Assembly: GCA_023251455.1 (NCBI GenBank)
Contig: JAHEYT010000028.1
Span: 62,001 to 126,000, forward strand
Reading direction: 5' to 3'
Source: Bacteroidota bacterium
GTDB lineage: Bacteria > Bacteroidota > Bacteroidia > Bacteroidales > Prolixibacteraceae
DNA length: 64,000 nt
Shown: positions 1-7,006 of the stretch, piece by piece
How positions within the stretch are numbered: the first letter of the stretch is position 1
Layout: each line of letters starts with the position of its first letter
Notes under the pieces: generated by a model
Database searches by the model: none
Seen by the model: only the letters and a program-made list of their open reading frames with translations
What the model was told of the DNA's origin: nothing
Position numbers and translations under genes: made by a program

Positions 1-1040
1 CTGTCTTTCATCTTCTGCCCTTTATATTCCCATATACCACGCCCGGTATCGACCAATTCCGATGTGTCTGCATAGCCTGCATCCATCGCCGCGATCAACG
101 ACATTAATTTAAAGGTTGATCCCGGTTCACTGCAACCATGAGCTCCAAAGGCAAAGTTGTAGGTTTCACCATACGTTCCGTCTTTTTTGCGGCCCATATT
201 GGCGATGGCTTTGATGTTTCCGGTTTTCACTTCCATCACAATGGCCGTTCCCCATTCGGCCTGACTGACTTCCATCTGTTTTCCGAGGGATGATTGGGCA
301 TAATCCTGAAGGTTGACGTTGATCGTGGTAATCACATCTTTTCCTTCCTTAGGTTCTATGAGTGGTGTGTTGATCCAGTTTCCGGAGAAATTGCGTTTGA
401 GCGCCAGCCCATTTATACCAGCCAGATAACTCTCCGACAAACCTTCGACTCCGGTAAAACCAACATTTCCGTGTACACCTCCGAAAGCGCCTTTGTTGAG
501 TACGCCAATAGTTCGGCTTGCCAGATCGCCGTGAGGCAATATTCGTTTATTTTCAGTAACGACAATCAATCCTGAACCAAAATAGCTCCTCGACATGGTT
601 TTCAGCAATTTAAACTCCTGAAATTTGCTATGGTCTATTTGTTGCTGATTGATCAGAAACCACCTGTTTTTCTTGTCAAAGGCGGCTTTTAAACGAGTCC
701 TGAAATCGGTTTTGGAGTATCCGAAAAAATTCGACAACTCATCAACCATTTGTTCCGATTCTTTGGCAAACACTTGCTGGATACGTGGCGCCATCATGTC
801 CATTCTGATTTCGTAATACGGAACCGAAGTCGATAAAATGCTGCCATCGTCGGCACAAATATTTCCGCGTTTCGCCCATATTTCAGTTGTATTGTTTCTC
901 AGGTCTTTGGCAATCTCCAGCCATTTTTGAGTATCCACATTCTGAATGATGAGAATCCGGCCAATTATAACAAGTCCGAATAGGGCAATCGCAAAATACA
1001 CGATGCCGAACCGAAGGGTTATAGCTTTCCTGATTTCCAT
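1..1040 (-). CDS. ftsI: Penicillin-binding protein (FtsI/PBP3 type), 3' end outside window
   Basis: Division-specific peptidoglycan transpeptidase, anchored in the inner membrane by one N-terminal segment. About 346 codons are visible from the ATG at 1040; the rest lies left of the window. Translation begins MEIRKAITLRFGIVYFAIAL, a short cytoplasmic tail and transmembrane helix. The active-site motif STFK is at residues 308-311 (bases 108-119), preceded by the usual GCSEPG stretch. The start codon overlaps the ftsL stop by one base (TAATG), so the two are translationally coupled. Position as fourth gene after mraZ-rsmH-ftsL supports FtsI rather than another class B PBP. The SxN and KTG motifs cannot be seen because of the truncation. 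Confidence 0.93.
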   Translation of the reverse strand, partial: MEIRKAITLRFGIVYFAIALFGLVIIGRILIIQNVDTQKWLEIAKDLRNNTTEIWAKRGNICADDGSILSTSVPYYEIRMDMMAPRIQQVFAKESEQMVDELSNFFGYSKTDFRTRLKAAFDKKNRWFLINQQQIDHSKFQEFKLLKTMSRSYFGSGLIVVTENKRILPHGDLASRTIGVLNKGAFGGVHGNVGFTGVEGLSESYLAGINGLALKRNFSGNWINTPLIEPKEGKDVITTINVNLQDYAQSSLGKQMEVSQAEWGTAIVMEVKTGNIKAIANMGRKKDGTYGETYNFAFGAHGCSEPGSTFKLMSLIAAMDAGYADTSELVDTGRGIWEYKGQKMKD

Positions 1041-1405
1041 TATTTAGTCTCCATTTTTTTTACTTTAATTCTTTTTGGCGGTTCGATCGGTTCTACCAAA
1101 TCGATTTTACGCTCGATCACCCTCTTGGTAACTTCCGAAGGGCGATTGATGTACATCAATTCCGTTTCGTGAATCACCGACTCCGATTTATATTCTTTGA
1201 GCGAATCGCGCACCATTTCCATTTGCCTGATGGTTTTTTCGGTCACATACCGGTTGGTTATTAAACCAATCCCCAACAGGGCAAGAAAAATCACAAAAGG
1301 TATCTGCCGGGTAACCTTTTCGCTTGACAAAGCGCTACCTACCAGAATACTTTTAATATCTGCGGACGAGATTCTCTTCTTCTTATTTTCCTTTTTCTCT
1401 GTCAT
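1040..1405 (-). CDS. ftsL: FtsL-like division protein
   Basis: Small bitopic division protein of 121 residues, placed between rsmH and ftsI exactly where ftsL sits in dcw clusters. It has a charged N-terminal tail of about 34 residues rich in Lys and Glu, one hydrophobic segment (FVIFLALLGIGLITN, about residues 37-51), then a periplasmic part with coiled-coil-like spacing. Sequence similarity among FtsL proteins is poor, so the call rests on size, topology and gene order. Its start overlaps the rsmH stop by 4 bases (1402-1405) and its stop overlaps the ftsI start by 1 base. Confidence 0.85.
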   Translation of the reverse strand: MTEKKENKKKRISSADIKSILVGSALSSEKVTRQIPFVIFLALLGIGLITNRYVTEKTIRQMEMVRDSLKEYKSESVIHETELMYINRPSEVTKRVIERKIDLVEPIEPPKRIKVKKMETK

Positions 1406-2307
1406 GCGTTCTTTTCTGCAATTCTCAGTTTTGCACTGCGAGCCCGTGGATTTCGTTCGATCTCTTCTTCGTTCGGAACAATAACTTTGCGGTTTATGGC
1501 CACCAAAGGCGATTCAACATTTCCAAAAAAGTCCTTCTCCTGTTTTCCCGAAAAATCGCCCGACTTGATGAAATTCTTCACCATCCGGTCTTCCAGCGAA
1601 TGATAGGTAATAACCACCAAACGTCCACCGGGCTTCAGCAATTGTATGCTTTGTTCCAGAAACTCGTGTAACACATCCATTTCCTTGTTGGTCTCGATGC
1701 GTAAAGCCTGAAAAACCTTGGCCAGGTATTTACTTTCCTGAAATTTCGGAACACAAGGGGCAATTGCTTCCTTAAACTGTTCGATGGTTTTTACCGGCTT
1801 GGCATTTCGTGCAGAAACCAACTGTTTCGCCAATCGCCCGGCATTGTCAATCTCACCATATTCGCGAAACATGGTCCGGAGCTGATCTTCGGTAAACGTA
1901 TTCACAATGTCAGCGGCACTTTCCGATGCGTCGCGGTTCATCCGCATATCCAGATCACCGTCGAAACGAAACGAAAAACCGCGCTCGGCCACATCAAAAT
2001 CGTGCGACGAAACGCCCAGGTCGGCCAAAATACCATCAACCTGTTCTACGTTATAATACCGCAAAAAATTCCGGATGTATTTAAAATTATGCCTGATGAA
2101 GTAAAAACGTTCGTCGTGAATGACATTTGCAGCAGCGTCTTCGTCCTGATCGAAAGCAAAAAGCCGACCTGTTTTTAAACGGCTAAAAATTTCGCGCGAA
2201 TGACCACCGCCACCAAAAGTAACGTCAACATAATCGCCATTTGCCTTAATTTCCAGCCCGTCGACACTTTCTGTCAACAATACCGGTACGTGATATTCTC
2301 TTTCCAC
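1402..2307 (-). CDS. rsmH: 16S rRNA (cytosine(1402)-N(4))-methyltransferase
   Basis: RsmH/MraW, the SAM-dependent enzyme that methylates N4 of C1402 in 16S rRNA; cytoplasmic. The 301 residues match the family length. Visible marks: N-terminal YHVPVLLTESVDGL, the SAM-binding glycine loop VTFGGGGHSREI at about residues 29-40, ADLGVSSHDFD in the middle, and the C-terminal VITYHSLEDRMVKNF block. It starts 2 bases after the mraZ stop and overlaps ftsL by 4 bases, so it is part of a tightly packed mraZ-rsmH-ftsL-ftsI transcript. Confidence 0.97.
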   Translation of the reverse strand: MEREYHVPVLLTESVDGLEIKANGDYVDVTFGGGGHSREIFSRLKTGRLFAFDQDEDAAANVIHDERFYFIRHNFKYIRNFLRYYNVEQVDGILADLGVSSHDFDVAERGFSFRFDGDLDMRMNRDASESAADIVNTFTEDQLRTMFREYGEIDNAGRLAKQLVSARNAKPVKTIEQFKEAIAPCVPKFQESKYLAKVFQALRIETNKEMDVLHEFLEQSIQLLKPGGRLVVITYHSLEDRMVKNFIKSGDFSGKQEKDFFGNVESPLVAINRKVIVPNEEEIERNPRARSAKLRIAEKNA

Positions 2308-2309
2308 CT

Positions 2310-2768
2310 TTATTTCTCCTCATTACCACCTACAATTCGATCAAAAGAACTTCCAAAATCTTCCCATGTCATTGTGTACCTGTTGTATTCTCCGGCATCC
2401 CATAATCGGATACGGTCTCCTTGCCCTGTAAAAATCACCTCTTTTGTTATCCCAACCAATTCCAGAAAATTATTCGGGATATTCATCCTGCAACTGTCAG
2501 GAACCTGAATAATTTTGAAATTGCGGTAAAACATATCGAGCATGCGGCTTTGCTGCCGGTTGTCACGATTAAGTTTTGATGTGATTTGAGCAATTCGTTT
2601 TTCCCACTCTTCCATGGTATAAATATTCAGACACTTCTCATAAGGATCCTTCTCGACAGCCAACTGGCCACCGGGAACGCTACCACCCATTTCATTTTTG
2701 TAATCGGCTGGCAACACTACCCTACCTTTTTCATCAAAGGTTGCTTCTTTTTCTGACGAGAAGTTCAT
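2310..2768 (-). CDS. mraZ: MraZ transcriptional regulator
   Basis: First gene of the division and wall cluster; a ring-forming DNA-binding protein that in E. coli represses its own operon. The 152 residues contain two SpoVT/AbrB-like repeats: DEKGRVVLPADYKNEM near the N-terminus and DSCRMNIPNNFLELVGI near residue 95, each carrying the conserved DxKGR/DxxxR followed by (I/L)P pattern. Start ATG at 2768. A set of 10-bp-spaced repeats at 2914-2948 fits the MraZ operator (separate entry), which suggests autoregulation. The protein is slightly longer than the roughly 143-150 residues usual for the family. Confidence 0.95.
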   Translation of the reverse strand: MNFSSEKEATFDEKGRVVLPADYKNEMGGSVPGGQLAVEKDPYEKCLNIYTMEEWEKRIAQITSKLNRDNRQQSRMLDMFYRNFKIIQVPDSCRMNIPNNFLELVGITKEVIFTGQGDRIRLWDAGEYNRYTMTWEDFGSSFDRIVGGNEEK

Positions 2769-2913
2769 TAATTCAAGTGCCTAAAATTCATTTATTTATA
2801 GTCCATTTCTCAAGACCACCTGAAACTTACCGTTGATGATCTTAATCCTTTGAGAGATAATTTTCCCGACGGTTTGTTTCATTTGTAAAAGTAATAAAAA
2901 TCAAATAAAGTCA

Positions 2914-2948
2914 GCCATAACATTCCACTCTCAGCCACTTTAAGTCAC
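2914..2948 (-). promoter_or_regulatory. MraZ-box-like operator upstream of mraZ
   Basis: On the minus strand four pentamers lie exactly 10 bp apart: GTGAC-N5-GTGGC-N5-GTGGA-N5-ATGGC. E. coli MraZ is known to bind direct repeats of TGGGN separated by 5 nt, so spacing and core (TGG) agree. The site is about 146 bp upstream of the mraZ start. Just downstream of it is a near -7 element (TACTTTTA, 2886-2893), and a perfect TAnnTTTG match (TACTTTTG) is at 3090-3097 on the same strand, so two start sites are possible. The rest of the 505-bp gap (2769-3273) is AT-rich and shows no gene. Confidence 0.65.
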
Positions 2949-3273
2949 CCAAAGATATAAAAAAATTGGTGAATAAAATGTTCATAAAATGTGAATAACC
3001 AAAATTAACTGCAAAAAAAAACTGATTATCATTTACTTAAATTTTATTTCAAAATTCGGCTTAACAGTTAATAAAACGTTCTGATCGTGCAAAAGTAATC
3101 ATCAAAAACAATTTTCGAAGCACTGGACCCGGATTGTTAATAAATATTGTAATCCGCGGTTTAAAAGGGGAAAATACACTTTGGAACGAAACTGAAAGCA
3201 TCAACAAAAATGCAATCTTAATCCTACGTTATTCATTTATTTTATACTTTCGGCTTCAATTTAAAAATCAGCA

Positions 3274-4122
3274 ATGAATTTCGAAAATCAGGAACCGGCT
3301 AAACCAATCAACATTAAGGAAGTGTTCCTTAAGAAGAATCCGAAGCTTGCCAAAAAGCTTCCGGGCTTCGTTTACCGGTATATCAACCGCATCATGCACA
3401 TCGACGAAATCAATGAACTTCTGGCCAATCACGGCAACGAGCGGGGAATTGAATTTGCACGAAGCATGGTAAAACACTTCAACGTTCACCAAACGATAAA
3501 TGGAACAGAAAACCTCCCGACTAGCGGACGTTTCATATTTGCCTCCAACCATCCACTCGGAGGTTTCGATGCCCTGCTAATCCTTTGCAACATTGATCGC
3601 CTTCTGGGACCAACCATTACGTTGGTAAACGATGTTTTAATGAGCATCCCGCAACTGACACCGATATTTGTACCTTTAAATAAACACGGCGGCCACAGTA
3701 AAGATGTGATCAAACAAATACACGAAGCCTACGCTTCGGACAAACAAATATTAATTTTCCCTTCCGGATTTGCTTCCCGGCGCATCAAAGGAAAGGTTCA
3801 GGATTTTGATTGGAAAAAACATTTCGTTGCCAAATCAATTGAATACCAGCGCGACGTTATTCCTATTCATGTCAGCGGACGAAATTCAGGATTCTTTTAC
3901 TCCCTGGCTAATTTCCGGACTTTTTTCAAAATGAAATGGAACCTCGAAATGTTTTACCTGGCCGACGAAACCTTCGGACATAAAAACCAGAAATTCACCA
4001 TCACCTTTGGGAAACCAATACCCTATACGCATTTCGACAAAAGCAAAACGCTGGATCAATGGGCTGCCGAAGTCAGGGACATAGTGTACAAATTACCAAA
4101 TCATCAGCACGATAGAGATTAA
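3274..4122 (+). CDS. glsA: Glycine-lipid O-acyltransferase, GlsA type (PlsC family)
   Basis: Membrane-associated acyltransferase of 282 residues. The PlsC catalytic motif H-x4-D is seen in SNHPLGGFDALLIL at about residues 92-105, and a second block IFPSGFASR corresponds to the glycerol-phosphate-site motif. No transmembrane helix is obvious. The next gene is a GlsB-type N-acyltransferase; this pairing is the arrangement known in Bacteroides, where GlsB N-acylates glycine and GlsA adds a second acyl chain by O-acylation to give glycine lipids. On sequence alone it could be called a 1-acylglycerol-3-phosphate acyltransferase; the neighbour decides for GlsA. There is only a short gap (about 70 bp) before glsB, which also has its own -7 element. 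Confidence 0.75.
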   Translation: MNFENQEPAKPINIKEVFLKKNPKLAKKLPGFVYRYINRIMHIDEINELLANHGNERGIEFARSMVKHFNVHQTINGTENLPTSGRFIFASNHPLGGFDALLILCNIDRLLGPTITLVNDVLMSIPQLTPIFVPLNKHGGHSKDVIKQIHEAYASDKQILIFPSGFASRRIKGKVQDFDWKKHFVAKSIEYQRDVIPIHVSGRNSGFFYSLANFRTFFKMKWNLEMFYLADETFGHKNQKFTITFGKPIPYTHFDKSKTLDQWAAEVRDIVYKLPNHQHDRD

Positions 4123-4156
4123 TTACTGCAAAAAATCATTTCTGATAGATTTTTTT

Positions 4157-4164
4157 TAGTTTTG
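4157..4164 (+). promoter_or_regulatory. -7 element upstream of glsB-like gene
   Basis: TAGTTTTG, a perfect match to the Bacteroidota -7 consensus TAnnTTTG, 27 bp before the glsB start. No convincing TTG -33 box lies 19-20 bp upstream, so the promoter is tentative. Confidence 0.4.
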
Positions 4165-4191
4165 TACCTCTAAAAATCAGACAAAATTAGT

Positions 4192-5151
4192 ATGAAGGAA
4201 ATCATTGCGCCAGTGTCAAAAGAAGCTCTATTGGCAGAACTGACACCGGATAAATTAATGCGAAAAACCAACAAAGCCGACAACGAAATATACATTGTTA
4301 CCTATCAGGATTCACCTAACGTTATGCGGGAAATTGGACGGGTTAGGGAAATCACATTTCGGGACGCAGGAGGAGGCACAGGAGAGGATGTTGACATTGA
4401 CGAATACGATACTTGCAGCGATCCATACAAACAGCTAATCGTTTGGGACCCACAGGCACTTGAAATAATCGGAGGTTACCGATACATTTTATGCAAAGAT
4501 GTTCCTTTAGACAAGCATGGAGTGGTACAACTGGCAACTACCCATCTGTTTAATTTCTCCGAAAAGTTCATTAAAGAATACCTTCCCTATACCCTTGAAT
4601 TAGGCCGTTCTTTTGTTCAGCCACATTACCAGTCGAGTAAAGCCGGAGCAAAAGCGCTGTTTGCACTCGATAACCTGTGGGATGGATTAGGCGCCTTGAT
4701 TGTGGACCATCCGGAGATCAAATATTTCTTCGGGAAAGTGACCATGTACACCCACTTTCACACCAAGGCCCGCAACCTGATCATGTACTTTTTCCAGAAA
4801 TACTTTAACGACCACGAAGACCTGGTTACCCCGATCCATCCGTTGGATTTAGGCATCGATGTGGAAGAAATGGAAAGAGTATTTAACGGAGGTTCGTACA
4901 AAGAAGATTACAAAATACTTTCGCAGAAAGTACGCGAATTTGGCGAAAATATACCGCCATTAATTAATTCGTACATGAACCTGAGCCCATCGATGAAAAC
5001 TTTTGGTACGGTTATCAATGATTCGTTTGGCGATGTGGAAGAAACCGGAATCATCCTAACCATCTCCGACATTTACGAAGCAAAAACTGATCGCCACATC
5101 GAAACTTATTTACGCACCAAAGAGACCACAGACTGGCCTTTACCTGAATAA
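4192..5151 (+). CDS. glsB: Glycine N-acyltransferase, GlsB type (OlsB/hemolysin-like GNAT fold)
   Basis: 319 residues. It belongs to the group annotated as hemolysin-like or GNAT N-acyltransferase (COG3176 type), related to ornithine-lipid OlsB. Recognisable blocks are the acceptor-side region MREIGRVREITFRDAGGGTG (about residues 45-64), IIGGYRYILCKD, and LELGRSFVQPHYQ, the last being the conserved ELGRSFV motif of this family. In Bacteroides the homologous enzyme condenses glycine with a 3-hydroxy-acyl chain to form the first step of glycine lipid synthesis. It follows glsA and is followed after 7 bp by the regulator gene, so the three may be one operon. Function is by family and context; no substrate can be read from the sequence. 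Confidence 0.72.
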   Translation: MKEIIAPVSKEALLAELTPDKLMRKTNKADNEIYIVTYQDSPNVMREIGRVREITFRDAGGGTGEDVDIDEYDTCSDPYKQLIVWDPQALEIIGGYRYILCKDVPLDKHGVVQLATTHLFNFSEKFIKEYLPYTLELGRSFVQPHYQSSKAGAKALFALDNLWDGLGALIVDHPEIKYFFGKVTMYTHFHTKARNLIMYFFQKYFNDHEDLVTPIHPLDLGIDVEEMERVFNGGSYKEDYKILSQKVREFGENIPPLINSYMNLSPSMKTFGTVINDSFGDVEETGIILTISDIYEAKTDRHIETYLRTKETTDWPLPE

Positions 5152-5158
5152 TTCTACC

Positions 5159-5851
5159 ATGTCATACTATAGCGAACACGAAAAATTCCATGTTGCAGTA
5201 GATTCTATTATTTTCGGATACGACGAAGAAGGTCGCGAATTAAAAGTGCTTCTGCTGAAAAGAAACTTTCAGCCTGCAAAAGGAGAATGGTCGCTGATGG
5301 GTGGATTCTTGAAAAACAACGAAGGTGTTGACGAAGCTGCCAAACGAATTTTGAACCAGCTCACCGGTCTTTCGGATGTTTACATGGAGCAACTATACAC
5401 GTTCGGCGAACTCGAGCGCGACCCGGGGGCACGCATCATTTCGGTTGCCTATTTTGCACTGATCAAAATCAACGCATCTGATTTGGAATTGGTGAAAACC
5501 CACGGAGCCACCTGGGTTCCGATTTCCAGTATGCCTCAACTGATCTTTGATCATTCGGCCATGGTGGAACGCGCATTAAAAAAATTACAAATCAGGGCCA
5601 GAACGCAACCTATCGGGTTCGAGTTGCTGCCCGATAAATTTACCATTCCACAACTTCAGGGTTTGTACGAAGCCATCTACAACAAAACGCTCGACAAACG
5701 CAATTTCCGCCGAAAACTGTTATCGATGGATTTACTGGAGAAACTTGAAGAGAAAGAAAAAGAATCATCGCGCAAAGGCGCCTGGTACTACCGGTTTGAT
5801 GCCAACAAATACGACGATTTATTGAAACGGGGATTTAATTTTGAATTGTAG
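5159..5851 (+). CDS. NrtR/AraR-type transcriptional regulator with inactive Nudix domain
   Basis: 230 residues: an N-terminal Nudix fold (about 1-145) and a C-terminal winged helix (about 150-230, from IGFELLPDKFTIPQLQGLYE onward), the architecture of NrtR and of the Bacteroides arabinose regulator AraR. The Nudix box is broken: where hydrolases have R-E-U-x-E-E-x-G-U, this protein reads RILNQLTGL, so the metal-binding glutamates are gone and the domain probably only senses a ligand. It starts 7 bp after the glsB stop and ends just before a strong terminator. Its ligand is unknown; no sugar or NAD genes are adjacent. It may control the glycine-lipid genes, but that is inference from position only. 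Confidence 0.8.
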   Translation: MSYYSEHEKFHVAVDSIIFGYDEEGRELKVLLLKRNFQPAKGEWSLMGGFLKNNEGVDEAAKRILNQLTGLSDVYMEQLYTFGELERDPGARIISVAYFALIKINASDLELVKTHGATWVPISSMPQLIFDHSAMVERALKKLQIRARTQPIGFELLPDKFTIPQLQGLYEAIYNKTLDKRNFRRKLLSMDLLEKLEEKEKESSRKGAWYYRFDANKYDDLLKRGFNFEL

Positions 5852-5870
5852 ACATTAGATACAAAACTAT

Positions 5871-5915
5871 AAAACAGAGAGGGCAAATCGGCAAACGGTT
5901 TGCCCTCTCTGTTTT
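5871..5915 (+). terminator. Strong intrinsic terminator after the gls/regulator operon
   Basis: Perfect 17-bp inverted repeat (5871-5887 and 5899-5915) with an 11-nt loop; the arms begin with AAAA and end with TTTT, so it can act in both directions. It closes the plus-strand operon and lies about 60 bp beyond the end of the minus-strand lipoprotein gene. Confidence 0.9.
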
Positions 5916-5974
5916 ATCTTCATAACGAGAAATAGAACGGCCCAAAAGTATAAAACAATGGAATTCGAAAGGTG

Positions 5975-6769
5975 TTAATTAGCAGGAGCATCACCACCAG
6001 CTACCGCTCCCACGACAAGAATCCCAACCAACGATGCGGCCAACAAGGTGTGACCAGCTCCGGTAACCTTTCTGATATAAAACTGATTACCCGGAATTAT
6101 ACTCAATGATTTGGGAGAAACAGATGTTTGAAAATAATCAGACACCCAAAAAGAGTTATCAAACTGAACCGGGTGTTTAAAGCTTTCATCTTCCGAAATG
6201 GAAAGAAAAATCCTAAAGTTTAGTGGCGAATCTTCCTTAGAAAAAGAATACCTTTTGGCACTGACTTTTCCTTCGGTTGTATAAAACACTGCTCGAACAC
6301 TTTCCTGAGCCGGGTTCGTAAAAAATTCCGTTTGCAAGGCATAGCTATTTACCGAAATACTGGAATGTGGTGGAATGAAAGATACTTTATCCTTCCTTAC
6401 AACTGAACCATCAATACTACTGGTAGAACTAACAATTTCATTTTCAGGAAGAACTTTATACTCGGTAGAACTAGCATTAATTTTAGCTTCATCTTTCCAC
6501 AAACTCACACTTTGTCCATTAGTAATCAGAGCAGATTTTCTCCAATCAACATAAAGAGGTTTATCCGACTTATTCGATAACGCGATATGAATCGGGCCAT
6601 TCTGTCCATAGAAGGAATAAACGATAGTAGTAGAATCATTCTCGATCAAATATTCTAATTTGTCGTTTTGCTGCATATTACTACCCAGACTAACGTGCTG
6701 ATAAACGGAACAACCTGATAAAAAGAATATAGAAACTAAAACAATGCCGATATTATAGATAGTTTTCAT
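5975..6769 (-). CDS. Putative lipoprotein of unknown function
   Basis: 264 residues with a type II signal peptide: hydrophobic stretch IGIVLVSIFF and lipobox LSGC with Cys20. The mature part is beta-rich and Ser/Thr-rich with no motif I recognise. The C-terminus has a glycine/alanine/valine-rich hydrophobic segment (LLAASLVGILVVGAVAGG) close to the end, which may be a membrane anchor or a glycine-zipper-like helix. That combination of an N-terminal lipid anchor and C-terminal hydrophobic helix is unusual. It is convergent with the regulator operon and is probably monocistronic. Confidence 0.75.
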   Translation of the reverse strand: MKTIYNIGIVLVSIFFLSGCSVYQHVSLGSNMQQNDKLEYLIENDSTTIVYSFYGQNGPIHIALSNKSDKPLYVDWRKSALITNGQSVSLWKDEAKINASSTEYKVLPENEIVSSTSSIDGSVVRKDKVSFIPPHSSISVNSYALQTEFFTNPAQESVRAVFYTTEGKVSAKRYSFSKEDSPLNFRIFLSISEDESFKHPVQFDNSFWVSDYFQTSVSPKSLSIIPGNQFYIRKVTGAGHTLLAASLVGILVVGAVAGGDAPAN

Positions 6770-6874
6770 TTCAAAGAGATTAAAAATTTCGACTCATTTT
6801 TCCCAAAAGATAACAAAAACCGATCCATTCTTATAATCATAGTAAAAATATTGCTTCTGTTTTTTTACTAAATA

Positions 6875-6917
6875 AAAGAGGGATTCCATCTCTTTTCTCA
6901 AGATGAAATCCCTCTTT
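6875..6917 (-). terminator. Terminator of the PurF-like/SPOR operon
   Basis: A 16-bp stem (6875-6890 / 6902-6917) with one mismatch. On the minus strand the stem is followed by TTTTATTTAG, fitting an intrinsic terminator about 90 bp after the stop of the amidophosphoribosyltransferase-like gene. Confidence 0.75.
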
Positions 6918-7006
6918 ACAACGTTTTTATATTTACTCAGCTTTCAAATCAGTCACCAATCTTCGCATCCGAACCTGAAACTTGAAACCCGGAACTTGAA
7001 ACTTCT

